DNA of 19,976 nt from Candidatus Thorarchaeota archaeon (GTDB lineage: Archaea > Asgardarchaeota > Thorarchaeia > Thorarchaeales > Thorarchaeaceae), in the NCBI GenBank assembly GCA_004524595.1, contig SDOA01000077.1, positions 1 through 19,976 on the forward strand, written 5' to 3'. Of this stretch, positions 1 through 7,953 are shown in pieces. The notes beneath the pieces are model-generated. The model saw nothing but the letters and a program-made list of their open reading frames with translations, had not been told where the DNA came from and made no database searches. The position numbers were made by a program, and so were the translations under genes. Position 1 is the stretch's first letter; each line of letters starts with the position of its first letter.

Positions 1-219
1 ATAACTTGACGAAAACTCGTTTGAGGTTCCATTAATGAAGACATCTGGCTCTTGGTCGTGATCGGGATTAGGTATCAGACTCTCGATGATTATGCCTGCA
101 GGGTTCGTTCTATCATATGGACCAAGAGTATTAGTGAAAGCAACCTTACCTGATGATATAAAGCCTGAAACAAGAATTACTGTTACTATTATAGCTACCA
201 AAGAGAACTTTCGTTTCAT
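1..219 (-). CDS. Secreted or membrane-anchored protein, N-terminal part (cut by window edge)
   Basis: The minus strand is open from an ATG at 219 to the window edge (73 codons), so the C-terminus is missing. The N-terminus is a clear signal peptide or membrane anchor: MKRK, then a hydrophobic stretch over residues 6-22, then a polar region after about residue 24 rich in N, D, P and S, with one N-G-T sequon. No lipobox cysteine is visible. A GGTGG run about 6 nt before the ATG can act as ribosome binding site. The export signal is seen; the function of the mature domain cannot be judged. It lies downstream of the zinc-ribbon membrane protein on the same strand, 111 nt away, so co-transcription is possible but not shown. 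A plus-strand ORF over the same bases (86-280) looks like its shadow. Confidence 0.7.
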   Translation of the reverse strand, partial: MKRKFSLVAIIVTVILVSGFISSGKVAFTNTLGPYDRTNPAGIIIESLIPNPDHDQEPDVFINGTSNEFSSSY

Positions 220-330
220 CAATGCCACCCATCCTAAAATACTGGTAACTCCTGATGATAAAAATGTGAGGGTCTCCTAGTTCTATAGGTATTCTGAGAG
301 ATTTAAGACCTGCCTTATCGTAGAAAATAA

Positions 331-729
331 TTACACTTCTCTCTTCTCAGTTGGATGAGTGGCTCCGCAATATGGACATTTGATAGTTAATGGACCAACC
401 CACTCCAACTCCTTAGCATTAAGACTTGCTCCACAGTCTTTACAGAATCGTGGAGGTTCATGCACAAATGATTTCTCCCGAATAGACGAAGCGCGATGTG
501 TTCCTAACATACCAAAGGCTGGAATACTATCTCTCATTCCATAGATGATTATTCCCGCTCCAATTAAGAAACTAATCATGGGTACAAAAAGAACGAAGAA
601 TAGAATCGTACCTACATCACGAGTGTCCATCCAAAAGAATTGCATGAACCCTCCAAAGAACCCACCCACCATTACAATCATTCCGATGACCATTGAAGCG
701 GCTCGCTTTCCGCTAGAGCTTTCAGTCAT
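331..729 (-). CDS. Small membrane protein with C-terminal zinc ribbon
   Basis: This is a 132-residue protein. Residues about 11-31 and 40-64 are strongly hydrophobic and should form two transmembrane helices. Residues 96-99 (CKDC) and 118-121 (CPYC) give a CxxC-x18-CxxC zinc ribbon in the soluble tail, followed by a short charged end. The ATG at 729 is preceded by a GGTTGAT sequence that can serve as ribosome binding site. This layout, two helices plus a zinc ribbon, is common among uncharacterised archaeal membrane proteins; I do not recognise a named family. The tail could bind nucleic acid or a protein partner, but that is inference. It is divergent from the permease gene and upstream of the exported protein on the same strand. 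Confidence 0.75.
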   Translation of the reverse strand: MTESSSGKRAASMVIGMIVMVGGFFGGFMQFFWMDTRDVGTILFFVLFVPMISFLIGAGIIIYGMRDSIPAFGMLGTHRASSIREKSFVHEPPRFCKDCGASLNAKELEWVGPLTIKCPYCGATHPTEKREV

Positions 730-891
730 AGTACATCAACCTTAGTTTGACAATGGGAGAATAGAATATAGCAAGTTATAGATTTCTCTCTGACAGACTC
801 TCTTACATGTATACTATAATTTGAAATTAACAATGTTTTGAATATACTCGCGACTTGTTTAATAGTAGGTCCTGTTCTAACAAAAATACCT

Positions 892-2172
892 ATGGACGTA
901 GCTGGACTATTAATACTCATAATTCTCATTGTTACTCTTCTCGTAATATTATCGGAGAGAATCAATGAAACAGCTGCCGCACTATTTGCGATGTCACTTG
1001 TTGGAGGAATACTATACATTGCTTATGGTTTTACATTTAGCGAATTTGTGTTAACTATGCAATGGGATACTATCCTGTTCGTAACTGCGATGTTGATTGT
1101 TGTGGCAATCGCAGCCTCATCTGGAATGTTTCAATATATTGCCTTGCTACTAGTCCGGAGGACTCATGGTGATCCTAGAAAGATATTCATCACCTTTATG
1201 GGATTTGTCTTTGTCATATCACTATTTCTTGATCCCTTGCCTACAATGATGGTGATGGGTGTCTTTACCGTTGAGGTCTGTAAGGCTGTAGATATTGACT
1301 TTCGCACAATTTTGATCTCTGAAGTCGTTGTTGCAAACTTTGCTTCATTTCCTTCAATGGTTGGTTCTGTACCAAATCTGGTCATCGTTGTTGAAGCAGG
1401 AATAGATGTTGGTCTAATGTTTGTAGTTCTCATGCCATTGACTCTCATTCTATTTGTTGTAACAATTTTCTATCTCCTACGTTATTATGGTGATTCATTA
1501 TCAGTTGAGGGCACATCTGACTGGAATCTGTTGTATTTGATCAAACCAAGTATCATGATAAAGTCAAGACACGATTTTTATCTCTCCATTATTGCTATGT
1601 CTATCTTGATTCTCGGTTTTACAATTGGTGCAGTTCGTGTTGAAGCAAGTCTGATTGCTATGATGGTTGCATCTGCAATGTTAGTGTTTTCACATGAACG
1701 CTCAAAGGAACTCCTCAGAACACTCTCCTGGGATACAATATTCTTCTTAGTTGGTCTATTTGGTATTATTGCTGGACTACAGAGGGCTAATGTGATTTCA
1801 GAGTTTGTAAATGGCACGTTAGCCCTGATTGGTCAAAACGTGTTTCTTGCTATTGCAATCATGATATGGATACCAGGGTTTGTTCTCTCACTAATTGACA
1901 ATATCCCAATAGCGGCATTACTCTCTCCTCTTGGTCTAGAACTAGGTGCAATTAATGCAGTAGTACCGATAACACTAATCATCGGAACAAATGTTGGTGG
2001 CTACATGATTCCATTTGGTGATGCGCCAAACATGATAGCTGTTGGTCTTGCTGCTGATGAAGGAAAACCAATCAGTTTCATAGACTTCACAAAAATCGCA
2101 TTACCTCTTGGCTTCATTCATCTCGTCATCAGTACAGTTTATTCCTTTCTAGTAGCAATCTTCCTAATCTGA
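892..2172 (+). CDS. ArsB/NhaD-type ion permease (SLC13/ion transporter superfamily)
   Basis: The product has 426 residues from ATG 892, nearly all hydrophobic, with about 10-12 membrane helices. It belongs to the ArsB/NhaD/P-protein group of the ion transporter superfamily, whose members move arsenite, Na+/H+ or organic anions. The second half carries the family signature: DNIPIAALLSP, then GTNVGGYMIPFGDAPN. The equivalent hairpins in the first half are altered (LDPLPTMM and ANFASFPSMVGSVPN), so the usual DN and GDPPN residues are kept in one half only. The reading frame is open back to a TTG at 838, adding 18 residues; neither start has a clear ribosome binding site. I prefer the ATG because the protein then starts MDVAGLLILIILIV, directly with helix 1. 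The substrate cannot be told from sequence; no ArsR or ArsA gene lies nearby. Confidence 0.82.
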   Translation: MDVAGLLILIILIVTLLVILSERINETAAALFAMSLVGGILYIAYGFTFSEFVLTMQWDTILFVTAMLIVVAIAASSGMFQYIALLLVRRTHGDPRKIFITFMGFVFVISLFLDPLPTMMVMGVFTVEVCKAVDIDFRTILISEVVVANFASFPSMVGSVPNLVIVVEAGIDVGLMFVVLMPLTLILFVVTIFYLLRYYGDSLSVEGTSDWNLLYLIKPSIMIKSRHDFYLSIIAMSILILGFTIGAVRVEASLIAMMVASAMLVFSHERSKELLRTLSWDTIFFLVGLFGIIAGLQRANVISEFVNGTLALIGQNVFLAIAIMIWIPGFVLSLIDNIPIAALLSPLGLELGAINAVVPITLIIGTNVGGYMIPFGDAPNMIAVGLAADEGKPISFIDFTKIALPLGFIHLVISTVYSFLVAIFLI

Positions 2173-2256
2173 ATGATGGATGTCATCTTCTTTTCTACGT
2201 GAGAGTCTTTTTGATTGAATAATTAGATTCTTGTGCATTTGATGTAGTGATTTCAC

Positions 2257-2745
2257 ATGTTCGAACAATTGGAGTACTCCATAAAGAGTGGATTAAGAGG
2301 AAGGCACATTCATATTGACCCTCTGAAGGCTGTTGAGGGAATTGATGCAGATAAAGCATGTAAAGTACCATCTGCAGGAATTCATTCTGTGCGGCAAATA
2401 CTTCATCATATCGTATATTGGCAAGATCTGATGTTATCAGCTATTCGAGGTGAAGAAGTTCAGTGGCCTAAAAATAATGATGATAGCTGGTTAAAGAATG
2501 GATTTCGAAAAGTGGAAGATAGTTGGGATGAACTTCATTCACGATTCAAGAGTGGAATTGAAGAAGCTGAAGAACTTTGTAAGAATATTGAATCTCTCGA
2601 TGATCTACCTTCATGGCCGAAGGTAAAACCTTTTGCAGCGCTCATGGTCTTTGCACAACATAACGCATATCACCTTGGTGAAATTGTCGCTACGCGACAG
2701 GCTCTTGGTTTTTGGCCGCCTCCTGATTATAAACCGATGTTCTAA
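2257..2745 (+). CDS. DinB-fold metal-binding protein
   Basis: This 162-residue protein matches the DinB/YfiT-like four-helix bundle family in length and motif order. The probable metal-binding histidines are H51 in ILHHIVYWQD, and H135 and H139 in QHNAYHLGEIVATRQALG. Family members bind a divalent metal and often act as thiol-dependent S-transferases, though many are uncharacterised and this one has no defined substrate. The ATG is preceded by GTGAT at suitable distance. It follows the permease gene by 84 nt on the same strand and is convergent with the molybdoenzyme gene, with only 6 nt between the two stop codons. Naming a specific thiol would be guesswork. Confidence 0.85.
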   Translation: MFEQLEYSIKSGLRGRHIHIDPLKAVEGIDADKACKVPSAGIHSVRQILHHIVYWQDLMLSAIRGEEVQWPKNNDDSWLKNGFRKVEDSWDELHSRFKSGIEEAEELCKNIESLDDLPSWPKVKPFAALMVFAQHNAYHLGEIVATRQALGFWPPPDYKPMF

Positions 2746-2751
2746 TCTCTA

Positions 2752-5130
2752 TCACTCTATACAAGGTATGACTCGCACAAGGACCGAGTTGAATCCCGGT
2801 GTGTGTCCAAAGGCCGTGTGTCTATCGTCAGTTAGATGATTGATATTCCCACTATCTTCCCACCATCCATCTGAAGACCAGACTACTCTCGGGTCAATGT
2901 CTGCGGTCAGTTCAAGATATATATTGTCTACTCTTCCTCGAAGTGATTCTATAGAAACACGGTCTCCATCTTCGAAACCTAAGTCTAATGCAGTTTTCCA
3001 ATGCATCCTAAGAAATGCACGTTTTTGCGTAGAAGTGCCTCTACTTGGCATGCGTATAGGGTCTGTGACTACATCATAAGGGCAGACATCAATCTGACAC
3101 TCTCTACAACCAATGCATTTTGTTACATCCCATTGTGGGACCAACAGTGCTGTCATTTCATATGGTATGCTCAGTTGATCGTCTGAGAGCTCGACTGCTA
3201 ATCCTTCTATAAGTGATCCCAGTTCATGGCGTAGTCTAGCCTTACCATCTTTGGAGTCCTTCACATCTTGTTGTATCTGTTTGGAGCTAGGTCTGACAAG
3301 TTGAATTGCCTCATCTGGACATTCATTCACGCATTTCTGGCATGATGTACAAAATGAGAAGCTCTTTACAGTTGCTCCTACTTCTACAGCTGTGTATTGT
3401 GAATGGAGTCGTGTTCCCAGTCTACCTGTTATCATGACGAGCGGATATTCATTATACAGATTCGGTGTTGCCACTGGGCTCTCAGCTGGTTCTTCATGAA
3501 AGGGCAGTGGGTCAAGACCGAGACTCTCTAGTTCTTTTGAATAGAGTTCTATCTTGCCTGTTGTAGTCTTGAATCTAAAATCTGCAAATGGAATTCCTGC
3601 AGATCTTGTTCGTAGTCCCTCGGGATGTTGTTCTAGTCTACCAATGGTAATGCTTTCACAGTCTTTGCTGTTCAATGCTAGTATGATAGCATCTCTCTCT
3701 GTTAATGAAAAATATTCTCCAAGTCCAATTCTCTGTGCAATATCTCTCCAGATTTCCAGCTCATTTCTTGCTTCTCCCTGTGGTTCCACAATCTTTGGTG
3801 CAAATTGAACAATTCTATGAAGTTCTGAATGAACCAAGTTGTCATGTTCGAATATGAACGAGGCGGGTAACACAATATCACATAGTCGAGCTGTATCTGT
3901 CAGTTCAAGGTCAATACATACTTTAAATGGTATTTTATCAAAGGCCTCTTTTGTCTTATCTGAATTTGGCCATTGAGTGATAGGATTACCTGCTTGAATA
4001 ATGAGGACTTTGATTGGGTTTTCTGTGTGTGATAATATGTGCTCGGGTAGATAGGTTCCAGATGGTACAATTGGTTTGATATCATTAGGTAAATGGTCAT
4101 TAAGACTGACTGCATTTCCATTGAAGGGACTGTTATCAGAAGAGAGGTACTGAAATCCTCCTCCAGAGACTCCAAGATAACCGCATATGGCAAGCAGACT
4201 ATGGACAGCTCGAGCAGCCCAGGTGCCATTTGTGTAATGATTCATTCCTGCTGGACCAGTGCTGATCAGAGCTGGTCCGCGAGTTGCAAAAGTCTTAGCA
4301 ATCTTCTCAATAATCTCTTCAGAGACCCACGTAAGCTCACTCACTCGTTTCTTGTCATATTGAGAGACCCTCTCCCTGAATGCATCAAACCCAATCACGT
4401 GTTTCTTCACGTATTCTCTATTGTAGAGACCTCTCTTGACAATCTCACTCGCAATCCCAAGAGCGAGAGCTCCATCTGTACCGGGCCTGATAGTCGTATA
4501 GATATCGGCCATTCTGGCATACGGAGTTCTCCTTGGGTCTATGACTATGAGTTTCGCACCATTGTCTATTGCTTGTTGGATAATCCGTTTTGTATGAATG
4601 CTTGATTCATGTTTGTTTGTACCCCAGATTACGATACATCTTGAATTTGCCCAGTCGGAAAGTTCGTGTGGTGGAAATGGACCGACATTGAATCTAGCTC
4701 CTTCATATGCACCTTCAAAGCAAATCTCCACAATTCCTGGAATCATTCTGCAACCCAATGTATTGGCAAAACGAGAGGCATACCGTGGAGCCATCCCATC
4801 ATTTCCCGATCCAGAATAAATCGCTATACTCTGCGGACCATATCTTTTCCTTGCAGAAATTATCTCTTCTGCAATTTCCTGACAAGCTTCGTTCCAACTA
4901 ATTCGTTTGAACGAGCCGTCCCTCTGCTTTCTGATTGGAAAAAGAAGTCTATCTTCAGAATACATTCGTAAGACGTGAGCATAGCCTTTAGGACAGCACC
5001 TGCCTAATGTGTATGGATGATTGGGGTCTCCTTCAAGTCTGATTATTCTACCTTCCTCAACATGGACTATAAAGGCACATAAGTCTGGGCAATTCAGCGC
5101 ACATGCTGAGTAATATTTCACAATCACCAT
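2752..5130 (-). CDS. Molybdopterin oxidoreductase with an inserted 2[4Fe-4S] ferredoxin module
   Basis: The 792-residue protein is a DMSO-reductase-superfamily molybdenum or tungsten enzyme. The N-terminal [4Fe-4S] motif uses C10, C14, C18 and C45 or C46 (CALNCPDLC, then GRCCPKG). C137 (VEICFEG) sits where the metal-ligand cysteine is expected. VIWGTNKHES (167-176), VIDPRRTPYA (196-205) and QAGNP (379-383) are typical cofactor-binding stretches. The final molybdopterin-binding domain begins at LVMITGRLGTRLHSQYT (564-580) and resumes at FLRMHWKTALDLGFEDGDRV (706-725). Between them lie two ferredoxin motifs: C594, C597, C600, C604 and C672, C675, C678, C683. No Tat or Sec signal is visible, so it should be cytoplasmic. 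The substrate is unknown. No separate electron-transfer subunit is adjacent, so the internal ferredoxin may play that role (inference). It is divergent from the PduO gene. Confidence 0.9.
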   Translation of the reverse strand: MVIVKYYSACALNCPDLCAFIVHVEEGRIIRLEGDPNHPYTLGRCCPKGYAHVLRMYSEDRLLFPIRKQRDGSFKRISWNEACQEIAEEIISARKRYGPQSIAIYSGSGNDGMAPRYASRFANTLGCRMIPGIVEICFEGAYEGARFNVGPFPPHELSDWANSRCIVIWGTNKHESSIHTKRIIQQAIDNGAKLIVIDPRRTPYARMADIYTTIRPGTDGALALGIASEIVKRGLYNREYVKKHVIGFDAFRERVSQYDKKRVSELTWVSEEIIEKIAKTFATRGPALISTGPAGMNHYTNGTWAARAVHSLLAICGYLGVSGGGFQYLSSDNSPFNGNAVSLNDHLPNDIKPIVPSGTYLPEHILSHTENPIKVLIIQAGNPITQWPNSDKTKEAFDKIPFKVCIDLELTDTARLCDIVLPASFIFEHDNLVHSELHRIVQFAPKIVEPQGEARNELEIWRDIAQRIGLGEYFSLTERDAIILALNSKDCESITIGRLEQHPEGLRTRSAGIPFADFRFKTTTGKIELYSKELESLGLDPLPFHEEPAESPVATPNLYNEYPLVMITGRLGTRLHSQYTAVEVGATVKSFSFCTSCQKCVNECPDEAIQLVRPSSKQIQQDVKDSKDGKARLRHELGSLIEGLAVELSDDQLSIPYEMTALLVPQWDVTKCIGCRECQIDVCPYDVVTDPIRMPSRGTSTQKRAFLRMHWKTALDLGFEDGDRVSIESLRGRVDNIYLELTADIDPRVVWSSDGWWEDSGNINHLTDDRHTAFGHTPGFNSVLVRVIPCIE

Positions 5131-5135
5131 TAACT

Positions 5136-5153
5136 GCAGTTCTGGAAAACTGC
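5136..5153 (-). promoter_or_regulatory. Perfect 6-bp inverted repeat just upstream of the molybdoenzyme start
   Basis: GCAGTT and AACTGC flank a 6-nt loop (CTGGAA), 5 nt before the ATG of the minus-strand molybdoenzyme gene. In mRNA it would form a small hairpin near the start codon; as DNA it could be an operator half-site pair. No ribosome binding site is visible in the same stretch. The function is inferred from position only. Confidence 0.3.
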
Positions 5154-5164
5154 ATGATTAACAT

Positions 5165-5199
5165 TTCTAGACTCTCCGCCACAATGAAAATGTCTAGAA
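5165..5199. promoter_or_regulatory. 8-bp inverted repeat in the divergent promoter region (candidate operator)
   Basis: TTCTAGAC and GTCTAGAA form a perfect 8-bp inverted repeat with a 19-nt spacer. Each arm contains the palindrome TCTAGA, and the two palindromes are 27 bp apart. It lies in the 170-nt region between the divergent molybdoenzyme and cobalamin adenosyltransferase genes. A shared regulator binding two sites is one reading; no regulator gene is adjacent. Confidence 0.35.
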
Positions 5200-5300
5200 G
5201 ATTCTTTTCTTATCTTTATGGGCAAACAACTTATAGTCTATCTACCTGATACAAAAACCTAATCACGTGATAATGTTGATTGAGAATAGAAGGTGATAAT

Positions 5301-5891
5301 TTGTCAAAACGAGTCTATACACGTTCAGGCGACAAAGGCAAGACAGGTCTCTTATCTGGGGACCGATTAGATAAGGATGACCCACGAGTTGAAGCGTACG
5401 GTTCTATCGATGAATTGACCTCTATGCTAGGTGTCGCTAAGGTGTATGCATCAGAAAGAATAGCTGAGTACCTTCATCAAATTCAACAAGCTCTTTTCTA
5501 TATAAGTTCCGAATTAGCTGTTAACCCCGAGACTGTCAGTGCTGACGATCCAATTATGAAAAAAATGCGTCGAGTACACACTGATGATGTGATTGCTATA
5601 GAAAAAATTACAGATGAGATTGCTGAGAGTCTTCCCTATCTGAAGAATTTCGTAATTCCTGGGGGTACAAAAGCAGCTGCATTTCTCCATTTAAGTCGAA
5701 CAATCTGCCGAAGAGTCGAACGTCGATTTGTCTCTTTTTCAAAAGAATATCCTGTAAATGATGAGATACTTCGATATCTCAATAGACTTTCCGACCTGCT
5801 GTTTGAATTTGCCCGATATGAGAATATTGAAGAAGGAAACGGCGATCAGATAATCTCGCACGAAGGCACGTTCATAATGAAGAAGGAATGA
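5301..5891 (+). CDS. PduO-type cob(I)alamin adenosyltransferase
   Basis: It transfers the adenosyl group of ATP to cob(I)alamin to give adenosylcobalamin. The family motifs are in order: YTRSGDKGKTGLLSGDRLDK near the N-terminus (ATP loop), EAYGSIDELTSMLG, FVIPGGTKAAAFLHLSRTIC, RRVERR, and YLNRLSDLLFEFAR near the C-terminus. The length (196 residues) is typical. I chose the TTG at 5301 because AGGTGAT lies just ahead of it and MSKRVYTRSG is the usual start for the family; the frame stays open to another TTG at 5280. AdoCbl serves enzymes such as methylmalonyl-CoA mutase, ribonucleotide reductase II and diol dehydratase, none of which is in this window. It is divergent from the molybdoenzyme gene and stands alone or as first gene of a plus-strand group. 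Confidence 0.93.
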   Translation: MSKRVYTRSGDKGKTGLLSGDRLDKDDPRVEAYGSIDELTSMLGVAKVYASERIAEYLHQIQQALFYISSELAVNPETVSADDPIMKKMRRVHTDDVIAIEKITDEIAESLPYLKNFVIPGGTKAAAFLHLSRTICRRVERRFVSFSKEYPVNDEILRYLNRLSDLLFEFARYENIEEGNGDQIISHEGTFIMKKE

Positions 5892-5932
5892 GATACAATC
5901 GTTCTCCTTAACATGCTCCTATTATTGAAATA

Positions 5933-6034
5933 ATGCCAAATGAAGAACATATAATCACAGGCGCACTGTTTGTTGATCCAGAATCTTATGAATCTATTAC
6001 AGATCTTCAAGAAATACTTAGTAGTCTTTTCTGA
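5933..6034 (+). CDS. Possible small ORF, 33 residues, unknown
   Basis: The 273-nt gap between the adenosyltransferase and SCP2-like genes holds an acidic 33-codon ORF from ATG 5933 (MPNEEHIITGALFVDPESYE...). It has no clear ribosome binding site. A second ORF in another frame, from ATG 5988 to TAA 6104 (38 codons), overlaps it. The two would join into one product of about 56 residues if a single base were changed near 6030. Both may be chance reading frames or remains of a decayed gene. I do not recognise either. Confidence 0.2.
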   Translation: MPNEEHIITGALFVDPESYESITDLQEILSSLF

Positions 6035-6105
6035 AGAGAATGAACTCAAATATGTACGGGAATTTCACTCTTGTATTTTCTTTCTAATGATTACTACCTT
6101 GTAAT

Positions 6106-6115
6106 CTTTTAAAAG
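6106..6115 (+). promoter_or_regulatory. TATA-like box for the SCP2-FAD-FeS operon
   Basis: TTTTAAAA at 6107-6114 fits the archaeal TATA consensus and lies 51 nt before the ATG at 6165. It would place transcription start near 6137 and leave a short leader that contains AGGT ahead of the start codon. Position and base composition are the only support. Confidence 0.4.
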
Positions 6116-6164
6116 GCAACTTCAAGAGTCAGTTTGTTAAAGATTTATCTTAGGTCTGGTCTGG

Positions 6165-6521
6165 ATGATAGCAGAACCAAGAGATTTCATTGGTAATATT
6201 TTAGCCAAGCTCATCAATAATCGACTAGAAAATCCTCTTGAACTTGAGAGAGTCAAGAAATGGAGAATGTCTGTTATTCTTGAAACAGACTATTATCCAA
6301 TTTCAATCATTTTCGAAGACCAAATAGGAATAGAGGCGACAACAGTCGACGATCCGACATTGATTTTCCGAATGAAATTTCAGACAATTGTGTCCATAGT
6401 GAAAAAGGAGACGTCAATTCTAAGAGCTCTAATACATGGTTCAATTAGAGTCAAAGGTATTATACAACATCCAAGAGCTGCTTTCCGATTTTATAAATTA
6501 ATGAACTTGATATTGAAGTGA
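6165..6521 (+). CDS. SCP2-like sterol/lipid-carrier domain protein
   Basis: This 118-residue protein resembles single-domain SCP2 (sterol carrier protein 2) proteins: an N-terminal helix, the strand region YYPISIIFEDQIGIEAT (49-65), then DPTLIFRMKFQTIVSIVK, then the characteristic GSIRVKGI followed by a C-terminal amphipathic helix. SCP2 domains bind lipids or fatty acyl groups in a hydrophobic tunnel. The match is by pattern and size; I see no catalytic residues. It ends 1 nt before the next ATG (TGA at 6519-6521, ATG at 6523), so it is very likely co-translated with the FAD enzyme. The context suggests it delivers or holds a hydrophobic substrate for that enzyme, which is inference. Confidence 0.7.
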   Translation: MIAEPRDFIGNILAKLINNRLENPLELERVKKWRMSVILETDYYPISIIFEDQIGIEATTVDDPTLIFRMKFQTIVSIVKKETSILRALIHGSIRVKGIIQHPRAAFRFYKLMNLILK

Positions 6522-6522
6522 T

Positions 6523-7953
6523 ATGAAAATGGATTTGAAACAACGTTTCGCGGATATTGTAGGAGATAGCTATGTTTCTGACGGGTTAGCAGAGCTGTAT
6601 GTTTACTCTTTCGATATGACCGAGAATCCTCCACAAAGACCACGATTGGTTGTCATGCCCTCTTGTGTCCACGAGATTCAAAAGATAGTTCAGTTAGCAA
6701 ATGATACCCTAACTCCATTGATTCCCTTTGTGACAGGGCAAAGCGTGGGAGGATTAACAATTCCGCAAGTTGAAGGCGCTGTGATTGTCGACCTTAAGAG
6801 AATGGATAGGATTATCGAAGTGGATGAGGATGCAATGTATATGTTGGTTGAACCAGGAGTTACATTTGGTCATGTGAAACAACACCTTGACAAACACCAT
6901 CCAGTACTTCGGTATACATATCCGTTAGCTCCTCCCTATACGTCCGTGATGGTAAATGCACTCCTTCAAGGTCTCTGTGATTTGTCAACTACTCATGGTT
7001 CCATGTCCGATTTCATTAATGGTCTTGAGGCAATACTCCCAACAGGGGAGATTGTTCGCGTTGGATCAGGAATCATGGGTGATGAGAATTGGTTTGGAAG
7101 ATATCCGCTTCCCGATCTTGTGGGTCTCTTTTCAGGATGGCAAGGTATGACTGGAATCGTTACAAAGATCTCTCTCAAACTCTGGCCTAAGAAAAAATCA
7201 GTTGGACATGCAGCTCTTTTTACATTTGGTGAGGAGAGTACAACCAGTCTGTTAAAAGCGATTACAAAATCCCATGCTGTTGAAGATACAGACTGTATGT
7301 CGCTATCACTAGTGAAGATGCTAATGGGTATCCCACCGATGGTGCAACGATTTGAAGGAGAACCAGATTATGGTACTGTGATTATTCTCTCAGCAAATAG
7401 CGATGTAGAGTTGATTGAAAAGAAAAAACAGCTCGAATCAATTGTCAGACAATCACAGGAAACAGAGCCTCGAAACTTATTGATAGATTGGGAAACTGTA
7501 TCAAAACTGATGGGAATACAGGCAAAAGAGTGGATTGATTTTCCATCTGATGCCTTTAAAGTTCTAACAGAATATGACGGTCTCACTTGGGTTGGGACCT
7601 ATATCCATCCAAAGCATTGGGCTACCGCTCTGTCAGGTGGTAGGAAAATAATTGAGAAGTATGGCTTTGAGTTGATGGCCTTTCTCAAGCCGATGCACAT
7701 GCTACACTTTGCTGAATTTAAGTTCATCATTCGATTTCCAAAAGATCCACAGACTATTGAGAGAGTCCGCCAGTGTAATGAAGAATTGCTAGATCTTGCA
7801 TTGAGTCTGAAAGCAATCCCTTACAAGACTCCTATATGGTCCGCCAAGAAATTGAAGAAACTTGCTGACCCCTCATTCTTTGAATTGGCTAGACGAATCA
7901 AGCAGATGTTGGATCCAAACAATATTATGAATCCTGGGAGGCTAGACATGTAA
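6523..7953 (+). CDS. FAD-linked dehydrogenase (GlcD/VAO-type FAD-binding)
   Basis: The 476-residue protein belongs to the FAD-binding PCMH/VAO family, which includes glycolate oxidase GlcD, D-lactate dehydrogenase and alkyl-DHAP synthase. The FAD domain shows PRLVVMPSCVHEI (40-52), the loop PFVTGQSVGG (68-77), IVDLKRMDRIIEVD (88-101), VEPGVTFGHV (109-118) and GWQGMTGIVTKISLKLWPK (205-223). The C-terminus ends with MLDPNNIMNPGRLDM, the usual end of the FAD-linked oxidase domain. It probably oxidises a 2-hydroxy acid or similar alcohol and passes electrons to the Fe-S partner encoded next. A possible ribosome binding site (GTGAT) lies inside the end of the SCP2-like gene. Its stop codon shares one base with the next start. 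The exact substrate is not readable from sequence. Confidence 0.88.
   Translation: MKMDLKQRFADIVGDSYVSDGLAELYVYSFDMTENPPQRPRLVVMPSCVHEIQKIVQLANDTLTPLIPFVTGQSVGGLTIPQVEGAVIVDLKRMDRIIEVDEDAMYMLVEPGVTFGHVKQHLDKHHPVLRYTYPLAPPYTSVMVNALLQGLCDLSTTHGSMSDFINGLEAILPTGEIVRVGSGIMGDENWFGRYPLPDLVGLFSGWQGMTGIVTKISLKLWPKKKSVGHAALFTFGEESTTSLLKAITKSHAVEDTDCMSLSLVKMLMGIPPMVQRFEGEPDYGTVIILSANSDVELIEKKKQLESIVRQSQETEPRNLLIDWETVSKLMGIQAKEWIDFPSDAFKVLTEYDGLTWVGTYIHPKHWATALSGGRKIIEKYGFELMAFLKPMHMLHFAEFKFIIRFPKDPQTIERVRQCNEELLDLALSLKAIPYKTPIWSAKKLKKLADPSFFELARRIKQMLDPNNIMNPGRLDM

Noticed and set aside
86..280. Plus-strand ORF of 64 codons at the left edge
   Set aside because: The minus strand over the same bases encodes a clear signal peptide with a ribosome binding site; the plus-strand product has no recognisable features.
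838..891. TTG-initiated 18-residue N-terminal extension of the permease
   Set aside because: No ribosome binding site precedes the TTG, and the ATG at 892 places the first transmembrane helix right at the N-terminus. The extension cannot be excluded.
4093..4605. Plus-strand ORF of 170 codons inside the molybdoenzyme gene
   Set aside because: It is antisense to a well-matched molybdopterin oxidoreductase, is rich in Ser and Cys from reversed codons, and has no family resemblance.
5131..5300. Riboswitch (cobalamin or Moco type) in the divergent gap
   Set aside because: Only short isolated stems are present, and I could not match conserved cores of the cobalamin or Moco riboswitch; these are also rare in archaea.
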